Origin: Flavobacterium glycines | Lineage (GTDB): Bacteria; Bacteroidota; Bacteroidia; Flavobacteriales; Flavobacteriaceae | Length of the DNA stretch: 64,000 nt | Reading direction: 5' to 3' | NCBI RefSeq assembly: GCF_900100165.1 | Contig: NZ_FNEO01000007.1 | Span: 62,001-126,000 of the forward strand | The notes under the pieces: generated by a model | Told to the model about the DNA's origin: nothing | Databases searched by the model: none | The model's input: only the letters and a program-made list of their open reading frames with translations | Translations under genes and position numbers: made by a program | Part shown: positions 1-5,543 of the stretch, piece after piece | How positions within the stretch are numbered: position 1 is the stretch's first letter | Layout of the letters: every line of letters begins with the position of its first letter

Positions 1-1
1 T

Positions 2-124
2 ATTACAATTTTTTTGTTGCTGTTATTGATTATTAGTAAACAATTTATTTTAAATCCGTCTAGTATAGTCATTATACCGCAAGAAATTATCAATTATTTA
101 ATGAAAATATTATTAAACAAATAA
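2..124 (+). CDS. 3' end of an unidentified small membrane protein (partial)
   Basis: An open frame enters from the left edge and stops with TAA at 122-124. The visible 40 residues start with a strongly hydrophobic stretch (ITIFLLLLLII) followed by a polar tail ending LMKILLNK. It lies directly upstream of the phage-like genes in the same direction, so it may be the last part of another small membrane protein of that element. The frame is short, AT-rich and has no visible start, so it could be chance. No family is recognised. Confidence 0.3.
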   Translation: MTIFLLLLLIISKQFILNPSSIVIIPQEIINYLMKILLNK

Positions 125-158
125 GGCGGGAATGCCCTCCCGCCCTATTCTAAAAATC
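125..158 (+). promoter_or_regulatory. 5'-UTR hairpin H1 with CGGGAA and TAAAAATC ribosome-site region
   Basis: GGCGGGA (125-131) pairs perfectly with TCCCGCC (138-144). The stretch also contains CGGGAA (127-132), the hexamer found in two further hairpins of the element. TAAAAATC follows (151-158), matching the Flavobacterium TAAAA ribosome-site signal, 9 bases before the ATG at 168. No T-run follows, so it is not a simple terminator. It is probably an mRNA leader or DNA recognition element of the phage; the function is inferred. Confidence 0.5.
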
Positions 159-167
159 CTTCAAATT

Positions 168-338
168 ATGGCAGACACCAACAATTATAAAGAATTTCAA
201 AAGTTATCATTTAAAGATATTCAAAGCTTGATGTTAGTATCCGAGGCAACGGCAAAAAAATATCTCACAGATATAAAAACACATTTTTGTATTACAATAG
301 TAACGTATTCCCATTTTAAACAGTATATAAAAGCGTAA
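168..338 (+). CDS. Small HTH-like phage protein (56 aa)
   Basis: Fifty-six residues starting MADTNNYKEF. The middle (about 15-40: LSFKDIQSLMLVSEATAKKY) reads as a helix-turn-helix in which SEATAKKYLTDIK would be the recognition helix, as in small phage or plasmid regulators and excisionase-like proteins. The ATG at 168 is preferred over an in-frame ATG at 132 because 132 lies inside hairpin H1 and TAAAAATC sits just before 168. A strong terminator follows at 368-391. The DNA-binding role is inferred from the motif only. Confidence 0.55.
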   Translation: MADTNNYKEFQKLSFKDIQSLMLVSEATAKKYLTDIKTHFCITIVTYSHFKQYIKA

Positions 339-367
339 AAAAGTATAAAAAAGTATTAATAATATAA

Positions 368-391
368 AAAGGCTCAACAGCCTTTTTTTTT
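368..391 (+). terminator. Rho-independent terminator
   Basis: AAAGGCT (368-374), loop CAAC, AGCCTTT (379-385), then a run of T to 391. It separates the small HTH-like gene from the block of putative structural genes. Confidence 0.8.
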
Positions 392-438
392 ATTTCAACT
401 TTTGTGCCAATAATATTACTAATTAAAAACTTTCAATC

Positions 439-1191
439 ATGAAAATTTGGGAAAAATTAGCGGTTACCGCAATTACTGAAAGTGCTGAAATTGTTCTAAA
501 CAAGGGAATTTCAGCTTTGGTTATTTGTTCAGATGTAGCCCCCCACTCTTTTACTACTGAAACAATCAGTATTTGGGTAGAAAAAGCAGGGAAAAACATT
601 GACATCGCAAAAGAGATGTTAGTTAAGGATTTAGTTGCTTTGGGAACTTATGCCGAGGACATTATCCAATCAAATGCAACATTGGCAACAATTGCAAATT
701 GTGATTTAACACAGGACGCAGGTTATATTGTTTTGTCAGAAAGTGAAACAATCAAATTCAAACTAAGGAATTTGGATGCTTCGAAAATTTACGAGTTACA
801 CGGTTTAGAAGCTTTTTTCCCGTCAACAGGAGTAAATAAGTACGAGCGTAAAAGTATGGGGTCTGAGGATGTAAGCCGAGATTTTGATGTAAAAGGATAC
901 GATTTAGCTTCATTGCAAAAGGACAATTCAATTACAGAAATTTCATTAACTCACGAAAATGGAAGTGTTGCAAAATACACACAGTTTGAGTTAGAAGTTA
1001 TGGCACGTTCTGCCGATTCTGCAAACGTTATTGCGGATGGAGTTATTAAAGTTTCGCAAACTAACAGAATTGTATTTCCTGTTCATCAAATTGTAAATGT
1101 GAATATTAGAAAAGAGCCGGGAACAAGACTTGATTTTTCATTAAGAATTGACGAAAACGATTATATCCGTTATCAGATGCCCGCAAAATAG
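439..1191 (+). CDS. Putative phage structural (capsid-type) protein, 250 aa
   Basis: No family is recognised with certainty. The 250-aa product has no signal peptide or membrane segment. It is rich in alternating hydrophobic/polar stretches typical of beta-strands (for example ETISIWVEKAG, TEISLTHENGSVAKYTQFELEV, RIVFPVHQIVNVNIRKEPG). It is the second largest gene of the element and heads a tightly packed co-directional block with a coiled-coil/TM protein and a lysozyme. This position, size (membrane-containing phage PM2 has a major capsid protein of similar length) and beta-rich composition suggest a jelly-roll capsid protein. That identity is inference; a receptor-binding or minor structural role is possible. 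Confidence 0.5.
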   Translation: MKIWEKLAVTAITESAEIVLNKGISALVICSDVAPHSFTTETISIWVEKAGKNIDIAKEMLVKDLVALGTYAEDIIQSNATLATIANCDLTQDAGYIVLSESETIKFKLRNLDASKIYELHGLEAFFPSTGVNKYERKSMGSEDVSRDFDVKGYDLASLQKDNSITEISLTHENGSVAKYTQFELEVMARSADSANVIADGVIKVSQTNRIVFPVHQIVNVNIRKEPGTRLDFSLRIDENDYIRYQMPAK

Positions 1192-1214
1192 AGTATTAAC
1201 TTAATTTCTATTAT

Positions 1215-1760
1215 ATGGGATTTTTTAAAAATATCGGTAATACGATAAAAAAAGCCACTAAGCAAATTTCTTTTAAAAACATTGTTAAGCTTGGTGCATC
1301 ACTAGACCCAACAGGAATTGCGGGCGGTGTTGTTGCATCAATTCAGGCAAAGAAAGAAGAGAAAAAAGCTTTAGCCGAGCAAAAAAAGGCAGAGGCAGAA
1401 TACCAAAAACAACTTGAATTACAGAATCAAGCTGAGGCAAAAAAGCAGTTAGAACTTATGGAACAAGCGAAGCAAAATGCAGAATATCAAAGAATGGTTA
1501 TTGCCTCAAACACTCAGGCAGTAGGCGGAAAAATTGGTATTGTTGCGGGTTCAATTGGTGGTCAAATCACTAAAGAAGCATTAGCGCAAGCGGGACAGCA
1601 AGTAAATGCAGATTTACAAACAGGTCTTGCAAAAGCAGGTGCAACAATGGCAAATCAAACTATGAATGAATGGTTAAAAATGCATTGGTGGAAAGTTCTT
1701 TTAGCAGTTGTCGGAATTGGTTTTGGATTAAGAATGTTACTTGGTGGGTCAAGGCGATAA
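1215..1760 (+). CDS. Coiled-coil, single-TM phage protein, 181 aa
   Basis: The N-terminus is amphipathic and basic (MGFFKNIGNTIKKATKQISF). Residues about 45-98 form a long charged coiled coil rich in Lys/Glu/Gln/Ala. A Gly/Ala-rich segment follows (about 100-150), and a C-terminal membrane segment (WKVLLAVVGIGFGLRMLLGG) ends in SRR. This layout suits an internal-membrane or vertex-associated virion protein of a tailless phage. It lies 23 bases after the putative capsid gene. No named family was recognised, and the role is inferred from architecture and context. Confidence 0.55.
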   Translation: MGFFKNIGNTIKKATKQISFKNIVKLGASLDPTGIAGGVVASIQAKKEEKKALAEQKKAEAEYQKQLELQNQAEAKKQLELMEQAKQNAEYQRMVIASNTQAVGGKIGIVAGSIGGQITKEALAQAGQQVNADLQTGLAKAGATMANQTMNEWLKMHWWKVLLAVVGIGFGLRMLLGGSRR

Positions 1761-1766
1761 GCTTAA

Positions 1767-1807
1767 AAACCGTATCTATTTTTTAATTTTTTTTTTAGAT
1801 ACGGTTT
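1767..1807 (+). terminator. Stem-loop after the coiled-coil gene
   Basis: AAACCGTATCTA (1767-1778) and TAGATACGGTTT (1796-1807) form a perfect 12-bp stem around a T-rich 17-base loop. Only a short T-rich tail follows, so it may be an attenuating terminator or an mRNA-stabilising structure between 1760 and the next gene at 1871. Confidence 0.6.
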
Positions 1808-1870
1808 ATTTAATCATTAAAAAAATAGAGCAAATTAGAGAAATAATAATCAATTTAATACATTGAAAAA

Positions 1871-2098
1871 ATGGCACAAGGTCAAGACAAATTCGGAAAT
1901 CCACAGGTAGTTGTAGGATTAAAAGATAAAAGCGGTTCAGGTTATCCGAAAGGATTTATTGAAATAGGTGGAAGCTTATTTAAAATTACCACTTCACCAT
2001 CCAATAAAGAGGGGGTTCACGAATGGGTAACGCTTACGAAAATGCAAAAAAATCGTAATCGTGGTTTTGGTGGAAACAACCAAAAAAGAGGTTTCTAA
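1871..2098 (+). CDS. Small basic phage protein, 75 aa
   Basis: Soluble 75-aa protein without a membrane segment. The C-terminus is Arg/Lys/Asn/Gly-rich (NRNRGFGGNNQKRGF), which could bind nucleic acid. The body (GYPKGFIEIGGSLFKITTSPS) looks beta-stranded. Its TAA overlaps the next ATG (TAATG at 2096-2100), so translation of the two is probably coupled. A ssDNA-binding or virion DNA-associated role is possible but unproven. Confidence 0.5.
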   Translation: MAQGQDKFGNPQVVVGLKDKSGSGYPKGFIEIGGSLFKITTSPSNKEGVHEWVTLTKMQKNRNRGFGGNNQKRGF

Positions 2099-2244
2099 TG
2101 TTTCGCTTATTGCTTAAATATTCTTTAAAGTTACTTCCGCTAGTTCTCCATGAAATAGCGGATTACATCAAGGAAAAGCAAGCAGAAAAGAAAGAAAATC
2201 AAAGTATCACTTCAAAAATTCAAGAAAATGAAAACAGTAAATAG
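2098..2244 (+). CDS. Small membrane-associated peptide, 48 aa
   Basis: Starts MFRLLLKYSLKLLPLVLHEI and continues with a highly charged Lys/Glu/Gln tail, consistent with an N-terminal membrane-interacting helix. The ATG overlaps the stop of the upstream gene by one base, and the end overlaps the next start (2228) by 17 bases. Such packing is typical of small phage genomes and supports coding despite the length. Function unknown. Confidence 0.5.
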   Translation: MFRLLLKYSLKLLPLVLHEIADYIKEKQAEKKENQSITSKIQENENSK

Positions 2245-2380
2245 TATAACAACTGTCTTAAAGCTTGTAATCAAATACGGTGCTTTAATCGCTGTAGCTG
2301 TGAAAGTTATTCAATTTGCAGTTGACGAAATCGAAGCCTTAAAGCTTGACGAAAAAGAACCCGCTAAAAATGTCGAATAG
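2228..2380 (+). CDS. Small membrane peptide, 50 aa
   Basis: Starts MKTVNSITTVLKLVIKYGAL and holds one hydrophobic segment (about 9-32) followed by an acidic tail (DEIEALKLDEKEPAKNVE). It overlaps the preceding gene by 17 bases and the lysozyme gene start (2370) by 11 bases. A small membrane peptide directly before a muralytic enzyme could be a holin-like or virion-membrane component. The holin idea rests on context alone. Confidence 0.5.
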   Translation: MKTVNSITTVLKLVIKYGALIAVAVKVIQFAVDEIEALKLDEKEPAKNVE

Positions 2381-2999
2381 TATTTCAGAGTCTTTTAAAA
2401 GCAAATTAAGCGAATCTAATCAGTTGAAAGTTTTGGAAGTTTCTGCGGAATTGTCGATTAATCCAAATTGGTTACTGGCTGTAATCTATTTCGAAACGGC
2501 AAAAACTTTCAGTCCTTCCAAAACTAATTCAATAGGTTCGGTTGGCTTAATACAGTTTACTAGAGATAAAGCCGGAGTAGCTTACAAGACTATAAACGGG
2601 GTCAAATACGTTCTTACAGATATTGCAAAATTGGATTTTAATAAGCAAATGGATTTAGTTTCTGAATACTTCAAGGAAGTAAAGAAAACTACAGGAAAAT
2701 CTTTTAACTCCTTTATGGATGTTTATTTTGCCGTGTTTTTTCCAAAGGCTTTAAATCAGTCAAGTTCGTATGTTCTGCAAACATCAGGTTTAACAGCAAG
2801 TTTGATTGCAAAACAAAATCCAATCTTTGACACAAACAAAGACGGGAAGATTACAAAAGCAGAAATTCAGGACTTTTTTAAGGGTTATTTCTCGAAAAAT
2901 GGTTTTGATTTTGATACCGAAATCAATCAGAAAAAGGCATTAACGTGGGTTCTTCCGCTAGTGGTTTTTTTTTATTCGGTTGGTATTATTTTTCTGTAA
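2370..2999 (+). CDS. Lytic transglycosylase/lysozyme-like protein with EF-hand-like loop and C-terminal TM
   Basis: 209 aa from the ATG at 2370; an upstream TTG at 2346 is possible but less likely. Residues about 20-145 resemble a soluble-lytic-transglycosylase/lysozyme fold: NWLLAVIYFETAKTF supplies a candidate catalytic Glu (E42), followed by GSVGLIQFT, the usual G-x-GL-x-QF segment. Residues 154-165 (DTNKDGKITKAE) match an EF-hand calcium loop with D154, N156, D158, T162 and E165. Residues 191-209 form a C-terminal membrane anchor. It probably cleaves peptidoglycan during entry or exit of the phage while held in a membrane. Confidence 0.7.
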   Translation: MSNSISESFKSKLSESNQLKVLEVSAELSINPNWLLAVIYFETAKTFSPSKTNSIGSVGLIQFTRDKAGVAYKTINGVKYVLTDIAKLDFNKQMDLVSEYFKEVKKTTGKSFNSFMDVYFAVFFPKALNQSSSYVLQTSGLTASLIAKQNPIFDTNKDGKITKAEIQDFFKGYFSKNGFDFDTEINQKKALTWVLPLVVFFYSVGIIFL

Positions 3000-3016
3000 G
3001 AAAAACAAATAATTAA

Positions 3017-3036
3017 TTAATTTAAAATTTAAAAAA
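3017..3036 (+). repeat. 20-bp direct repeat, copy 1
   Basis: TTAATTTAAAATTTAAAAAA, directly before the GTG start at 3037. The same 20 bases recur at 4716-4735 after the 346-aa gene. Both sit at gene boundaries within the element, perhaps as translation-initiation or promoter-upstream sequence. Confidence 0.6.
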
Positions 3037-3159
3037 GTGGATAAAATAAAAGATTTTTTAGCTAAACCAATCGGAATGATTGCTTTGCTAGTTGTAGGTT
3101 TTGGAGCGGGTTTTTACGTATGTAAACGCAAAAAAAGAAGAGGTTATGCAGGTCGCTAA
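3037..3159 (+). CDS. Single-pass membrane peptide, 40 aa (GTG start)
   Basis: Reads as a short charged N-terminus (VDKIKDFLAKP), one membrane segment (IGMIALLVVGFGAGFYV) and a strongly basic tail (CKRKKRRGYAGR). This resembles filamentous-phage coat proteins and small virion-membrane proteins, whose basic tail contacts DNA. It starts with GTG after an A-rich stretch and overlaps the next gene's ATG (3146) by 14 bases. A minor coat or membrane protein role is inferred. Confidence 0.5.
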   Translation: MDKIKDFLAKPIGMIALLVVGFGAGFYVCKRKKRRGYAGR

Positions 3160-3685
3160 CAGGAATCAAAAAAGCCTTTCAGTTTTGGAAGGCTTTTTAC
3201 TTTGGGTAAAGGCAAATTTACCTATGGTTATTATGGTTGTAGTTGGTGCAATGGCTACCCCTTTTTTGTACAGATATTTTAAATCTCAGATTCAAAATAA
3301 CAAAGAGCAGGACGAAGATATAAAAGCCGAGCAACAACTTATTGAAAATAAGAACCCAGCAACAGCGCAACAAAACGCAAATAAAATTACACTAGACAAA
3401 GGTGTCCAAGCTTCCGCCCAACAATTGGCGGTTGATTTAGGTGTAAAGTATAGCGATGCGGGTAATTGGTGGGATTTCTTGAATCCTAGAGGATGGACGG
3501 AAAATGATGCTGCAGTTTTAAGAACATTGAAGTATCAAGTAAGAAACATTCATTTAGTCGAAAAGCTATATTTTGAAGTTTACACGAAAAGAAGAAATTT
3601 AAAAGACGATGTAAACAAGCTTTTAGACTCAAAAGAATTAGCAGAATTAAAAGAATATTATAAAAAATACGGTAAAGTATGGTAA
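3146..3685 (+). CDS. TM-anchored phage protein, 179 aa
   Basis: The ATG at 3146 is preferred over an in-frame TTG at 3101. One membrane segment (about 24-42, LPMVIMVVVGAMATPFLYRY) is followed by a Gln/Lys-rich linker and a C-terminal helical domain (about 95-179) containing WWDFLNPRGWTENDAAVLRT and LLDSKELAELKEYYKKYGK. That last domain has an annexin-repeat-like feel (acidic loop, leucine-rich helices, YY near the end), but I do not assign it. Overlaps the next gene by 7 bases. Confidence 0.5.
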   Translation: MQVANRNQKSLSVLEGFLLWVKANLPMVIMVVVGAMATPFLYRYFKSQIQNNKEQDEDIKAEQQLIENKNPATAQQNANKITLDKGVQASAQQLAVDLGVKYSDAGNWWDFLNPRGWTENDAAVLRTLKYQVRNIHLVEKLYFEVYTKRRNLKDDVNKLLDSKELAELKEYYKKYGKVW

Positions 3686-4719
3686 ATCAAAATTATGCGT
3701 TATACGTTAACGAAAAGAGGCAATTAAGAAGTGTAAAAGTCAATATTGAGGAAACAGACACTTTGTATAACATTTCTTTTTCCATTAAAGAAAAACACTT
3801 AATTTGTGGTTTGGTGATTAATGGAGTTATTGTAAAAGGTCAGGATTTGGAAAACCTACCTTTTTCAGAGTTTGAAAAATACATGTTTGATTCATCAAAT
3901 ATTTTCTTTTCAATTCCTGATCTAGAATTTAATCAGGAAAACAAAGATTATTCTTTTTCAATTGGTAGCTTAGGAATGATTTTAAATAGATTAATTCCTA
4001 TTGGTGAATTACCTTATTTTGTCGCAGGAGATATTAAATACCCGTTGTATTTTTCTACTGATTTTAAAAATTATTATGATTCATTTAATTCTGTTACTCC
4101 TTTGTTTATAGATTGTTCATTTAATGGTGTATCTTTTAGACTATTAAGATTGCAAAACTTTATTAAAACGGATACATTAGGACGTTATTATTTAAGTTTT
4201 TCCGATGCTCCTACCTTAAAAGCTTTGGGTATTACTATTGACCCTTTTATTGATTATTCTGAACAGTTACCTAAATTTTTTAAAATTTATACAAATACTG
4301 CTTCGGGTAGTATTCTTGGTGTAGAATCAAGATTTTTGCAAATACCTGCAAAAAAAGAATCAATGGGTACAATTACAAACATTTCATTGTACAATTATGT
4401 TTCTCCAAGTGAAATTTATTACAGGGATATTTTTTATAATTTTATTCCTGCAATTATTTCAAGAATGGATGCGGATAAAAAAGCAGACGGAACAAACTGG
4501 GGGAATCAGGGTATTTTAATTTGTATCAAAAGACCAACGGATGCGGAATTTATGACGTCAATTTTCTATGATTATGATTCTCCCGAAAGTTTGCATAACA
4601 TAAAGGTGAGTGATTATCCATTAATAGACGATGCGGATTTATTTCCTGTAGGTACACAGGTTAAATTTTCAGATGCAAGGGGTATTTATGCCGATTCAAA
4701 CATTTTCGTTTGTACTTAA
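3679..4719 (+). CDS. Large phage protein of unknown fold, 346 aa
   Basis: Largest gene of the element. No signal peptide or membrane helix is visible. The sequence is rich in aromatic residues and short beta-like segments throughout (for example TLYNISFSIKEKHLICGLVI, FNGVSFRLLRLQNFI, GILICIKRPTDAEFMTSIFYDY). Its size, beta-rich character and position at the end of the structural block suit a spike or receptor-binding protein, but nothing in the sequence proves it. It starts inside the stop region of the upstream gene (ATGGTAA). Confidence 0.5.
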   Translation: MVNQNYALYVNEKRQLRSVKVNIEETDTLYNISFSIKEKHLICGLVINGVIVKGQDLENLPFSEFEKYMFDSSNIFFSIPDLEFNQENKDYSFSIGSLGMILNRLIPIGELPYFVAGDIKYPLYFSTDFKNYYDSFNSVTPLFIDCSFNGVSFRLLRLQNFIKTDTLGRYYLSFSDAPTLKALGITIDPFIDYSEQLPKFFKIYTNTASGSILGVESRFLQIPAKKESMGTITNISLYNYVSPSEIYYRDIFYNFIPAIISRMDADKKADGTNWGNQGILICIKRPTDAEFMTSIFYDYDSPESLHNIKVSDYPLIDDADLFPVGTQVKFSDARGIYADSNIFVCT

Positions 4720-4735
4720 TTTAAAATTTAAAAAA
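4716..4735 (+). repeat. 20-bp direct repeat, copy 2
   Basis: Second copy of TTAATTTAAAATTTAAAAAA (first at 3017-3036). It overlaps the stop of the 346-aa gene and runs into the TATATTTG box at 4741, so here it would be the AT-rich sequence just upstream of a promoter. Confidence 0.6.
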
Positions 4736-4740
4736 ATATG

Positions 4741-4789
4741 TATATTTGCTTAAACTTCGATACAAGATAAAGAGGCGGGAACCTCTCTT
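4741..4789 (+). promoter_or_regulatory. Promoter -7 box and 5'-UTR hairpin H2 (CGGGAA loop)
   Basis: TATATTTG (4741-4748) fits the Bacteroidota -7 consensus TAnnTTTG. A start about 7 bases downstream would place hairpin H2 near the mRNA 5' end: AGAGG, loop CGGGAA, CCTCT (about 4771-4786), with outer CAAGA/CTTG pairing. GATAAAAATC follows at 4794-4803, 6 bases before the ATG at 4810. The same loop and RBS arrangement occurs at H1 and H3. Confidence 0.5.
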
Positions 4790-4809
4790 GTTTGATAAAA
4801 ATCAGATAT

Positions 4810-4959
4810 ATGAAAATACCACACTTATATATAAATAGTGTAGTCATTAATTTGGCTATACTATTTTTTTTATTTAGCTATAGCCTGAATAATTTTTTTT
4901 ATCTCTTACCCCTTACCCCTCACCCTTTGAATAATTTTTTTTATCTCTTACCCCTATGA
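4810..4959 (+). CDS. Hydrophobic 49-aa protein with a tandem 14-residue repeat
   Basis: One hydrophobic segment (about 8-25) leads into LNNFFYLLPLTPHP followed by LNNFFYLLPL, an in-frame duplication encoded by the 42-bp DNA repeat. The stop TGA (4957-4959) overlaps the ATG of the next gene (4956) as ATGA, the classic arrangement for translational coupling. Hairpin H2 and a TAAAAATC ribosome site precede the start. No homologous family is recognised; probably a membrane peptide of the phage. Confidence 0.5.
   Translation: MKIPHLYINSVVINLAILFFLFSYSLNNFFYLLPLTPHPLNNFFYLLPL
4886..4955 (+). repeat. Tandem direct repeat, 28-bp identical units, 42-bp period
   Basis: The 28 bases at 4886-4913 (TGAATAA, eight T, ATCTCTTACCCCT) recur exactly at 4928-4955, separated by 14 bases. 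The period equals 14 codons and is in frame with the 49-aa gene. The second unit ends where the next start codon begins. Confidence 0.85.
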
Positions 4960-5219
4960 GAAATATATATGAAGGTTTAAAGGATAAGAATGATTATTCA
5001 GTAACCGTTTATTTGAATGGTCAAAAGAGATTGTTTACTGAATATGTTCATACTATTTATAGTTACACTCAGTGGCTTCAAAAAAAAGGTATTGAATGGG
5101 ATTATATTTTAGTTTATGTAAGAAGGACAAGGGCAGTTCTTTGTTTTTACAAAAAAGGGGACTATTTACATTCAAAACCTGATTTTTCTATCAGGGGACG
5201 AACAAAACAAGGTTGGTAA
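4956..5219 (+). CDS. Hypothetical phage protein, 87 aa
   Basis: Soluble protein rich in Tyr/Trp/Arg/Lys (about 20 aromatic residues in 87), starting MRNIYEGLKDK and ending GRTKQGW. The middle (EWDYILVYVRRTRAVLCFYKKGDYL) looks like paired beta-strands. It is coupled by ATGA overlap to the upstream 49-aa gene. No family recognised. The basic character could fit nucleic-acid binding, but there is no motif. Confidence 0.45.
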   Translation: MRNIYEGLKDKNDYSVTVYLNGQKRLFTEYVHTIYSYTQWLQKKGIEWDYILVYVRRTRAVLCFYKKGDYLHSKPDFSIRGRTKQGW

Positions 5220-5276
5220 TCAGTTGTTTACAAAAAATATCGCCCAGGCATAAAACGAAATATTAACGCATAAAAA

Positions 5277-5326
5277 AAGAGGCTCTAACGGTACGGGAAT
5301 ACCTCGCCTCTTATTCGATAAAAATC
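5277..5326 (+). promoter_or_regulatory. 5'-UTR hairpin H3 (CGGGAA loop)
   Basis: Outer stem AAGAGGC (5277-5283) with GCCTCTT (5306-5312); inner stem GGTA (5290-5293), loop CGGGAA (5294-5299), TACC (5300-5303). ATTCGATAAAAATC follows, ending at 5326, one base before an ATG at 5328. It has the same layout as H1 and H2, so it is probably the leader of a third transcript or a repeated recognition site. Confidence 0.5.
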
Positions 5327-5327
5327 T

Positions 5328-5435
5328 ATGACAAATATACAAAAAAATTCTTTCCATACTATAAATTATAGTTCAAATTTAGTATATAGTAAAATATCCA
5401 TTTTTGATGTTTTTATTGCCTTATTCTTTTTATAG
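5328..5435 (+). CDS. Possible 35-aa peptide at the element's right end
   Basis: Starts MTNIQKNSFHTINYSSN and ends with a hydrophobic tail (ISIFDVFIALFFL). The only support is that it follows hairpin H3 and the TAAAAATC signal as two other phage genes do. It may be a real membrane peptide or a phage gene truncated at the integration junction. It contains the palindrome ACTATAA-A-TTATAGT at 5358-5372. Confidence 0.25.
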   Translation: MTNIQKNSFHTINYSSNLVYSKISIFDVFIALFFL

Positions 5436-5488
5436 GAATCATAATAATATGTCTTAGTTCTAAGGATATTAAAACCCTATAAATAAAA

Positions 5489-5523
5489 AAAACCGATACA
5501 AATCCTTGATTCACATCGGTTTT
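5489..5523. terminator. Bidirectional terminator between prophage and sugar operon
   Basis: AAAACCGAT (5489-5497) pairs with ATCGGTTTT (5515-5523), with A/T runs on both sides, so it can end minus-strand transcription of the sugar operon and plus-strand phage transcription. Bases 5220-5488 otherwise hold hairpin H3, a short doubtful frame and AT-rich sequence that may include the right attachment site. Confidence 0.75.
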
Positions 5524-5543
5524 TAGTTCTTTAAAAATATAAT

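Noticed and set aside
132..167. ATG at 132 as start of the 56-aa HTH-like protein
   Set aside because: It falls inside the stem-loop H1 and adds MPSRPILKILQI without a ribosome site, while TAAAAATC precedes the ATG at 168.
4886..4955. Two 28-bp repeats as a CRISPR-like or transposon-end signal
   Set aside because: Only two copies, 14 bases apart, and in frame with a small gene; no cas gene or transposase is near.
5358..5372. Palindrome ACTATAA-A-TTATAGT as a XerCD dif/att site
   Set aside because: dif sites have two 11-bp arms around a 6-8 bp centre. This palindrome has a one-base centre and no dif-like arm, so only its position near the junction is of note.
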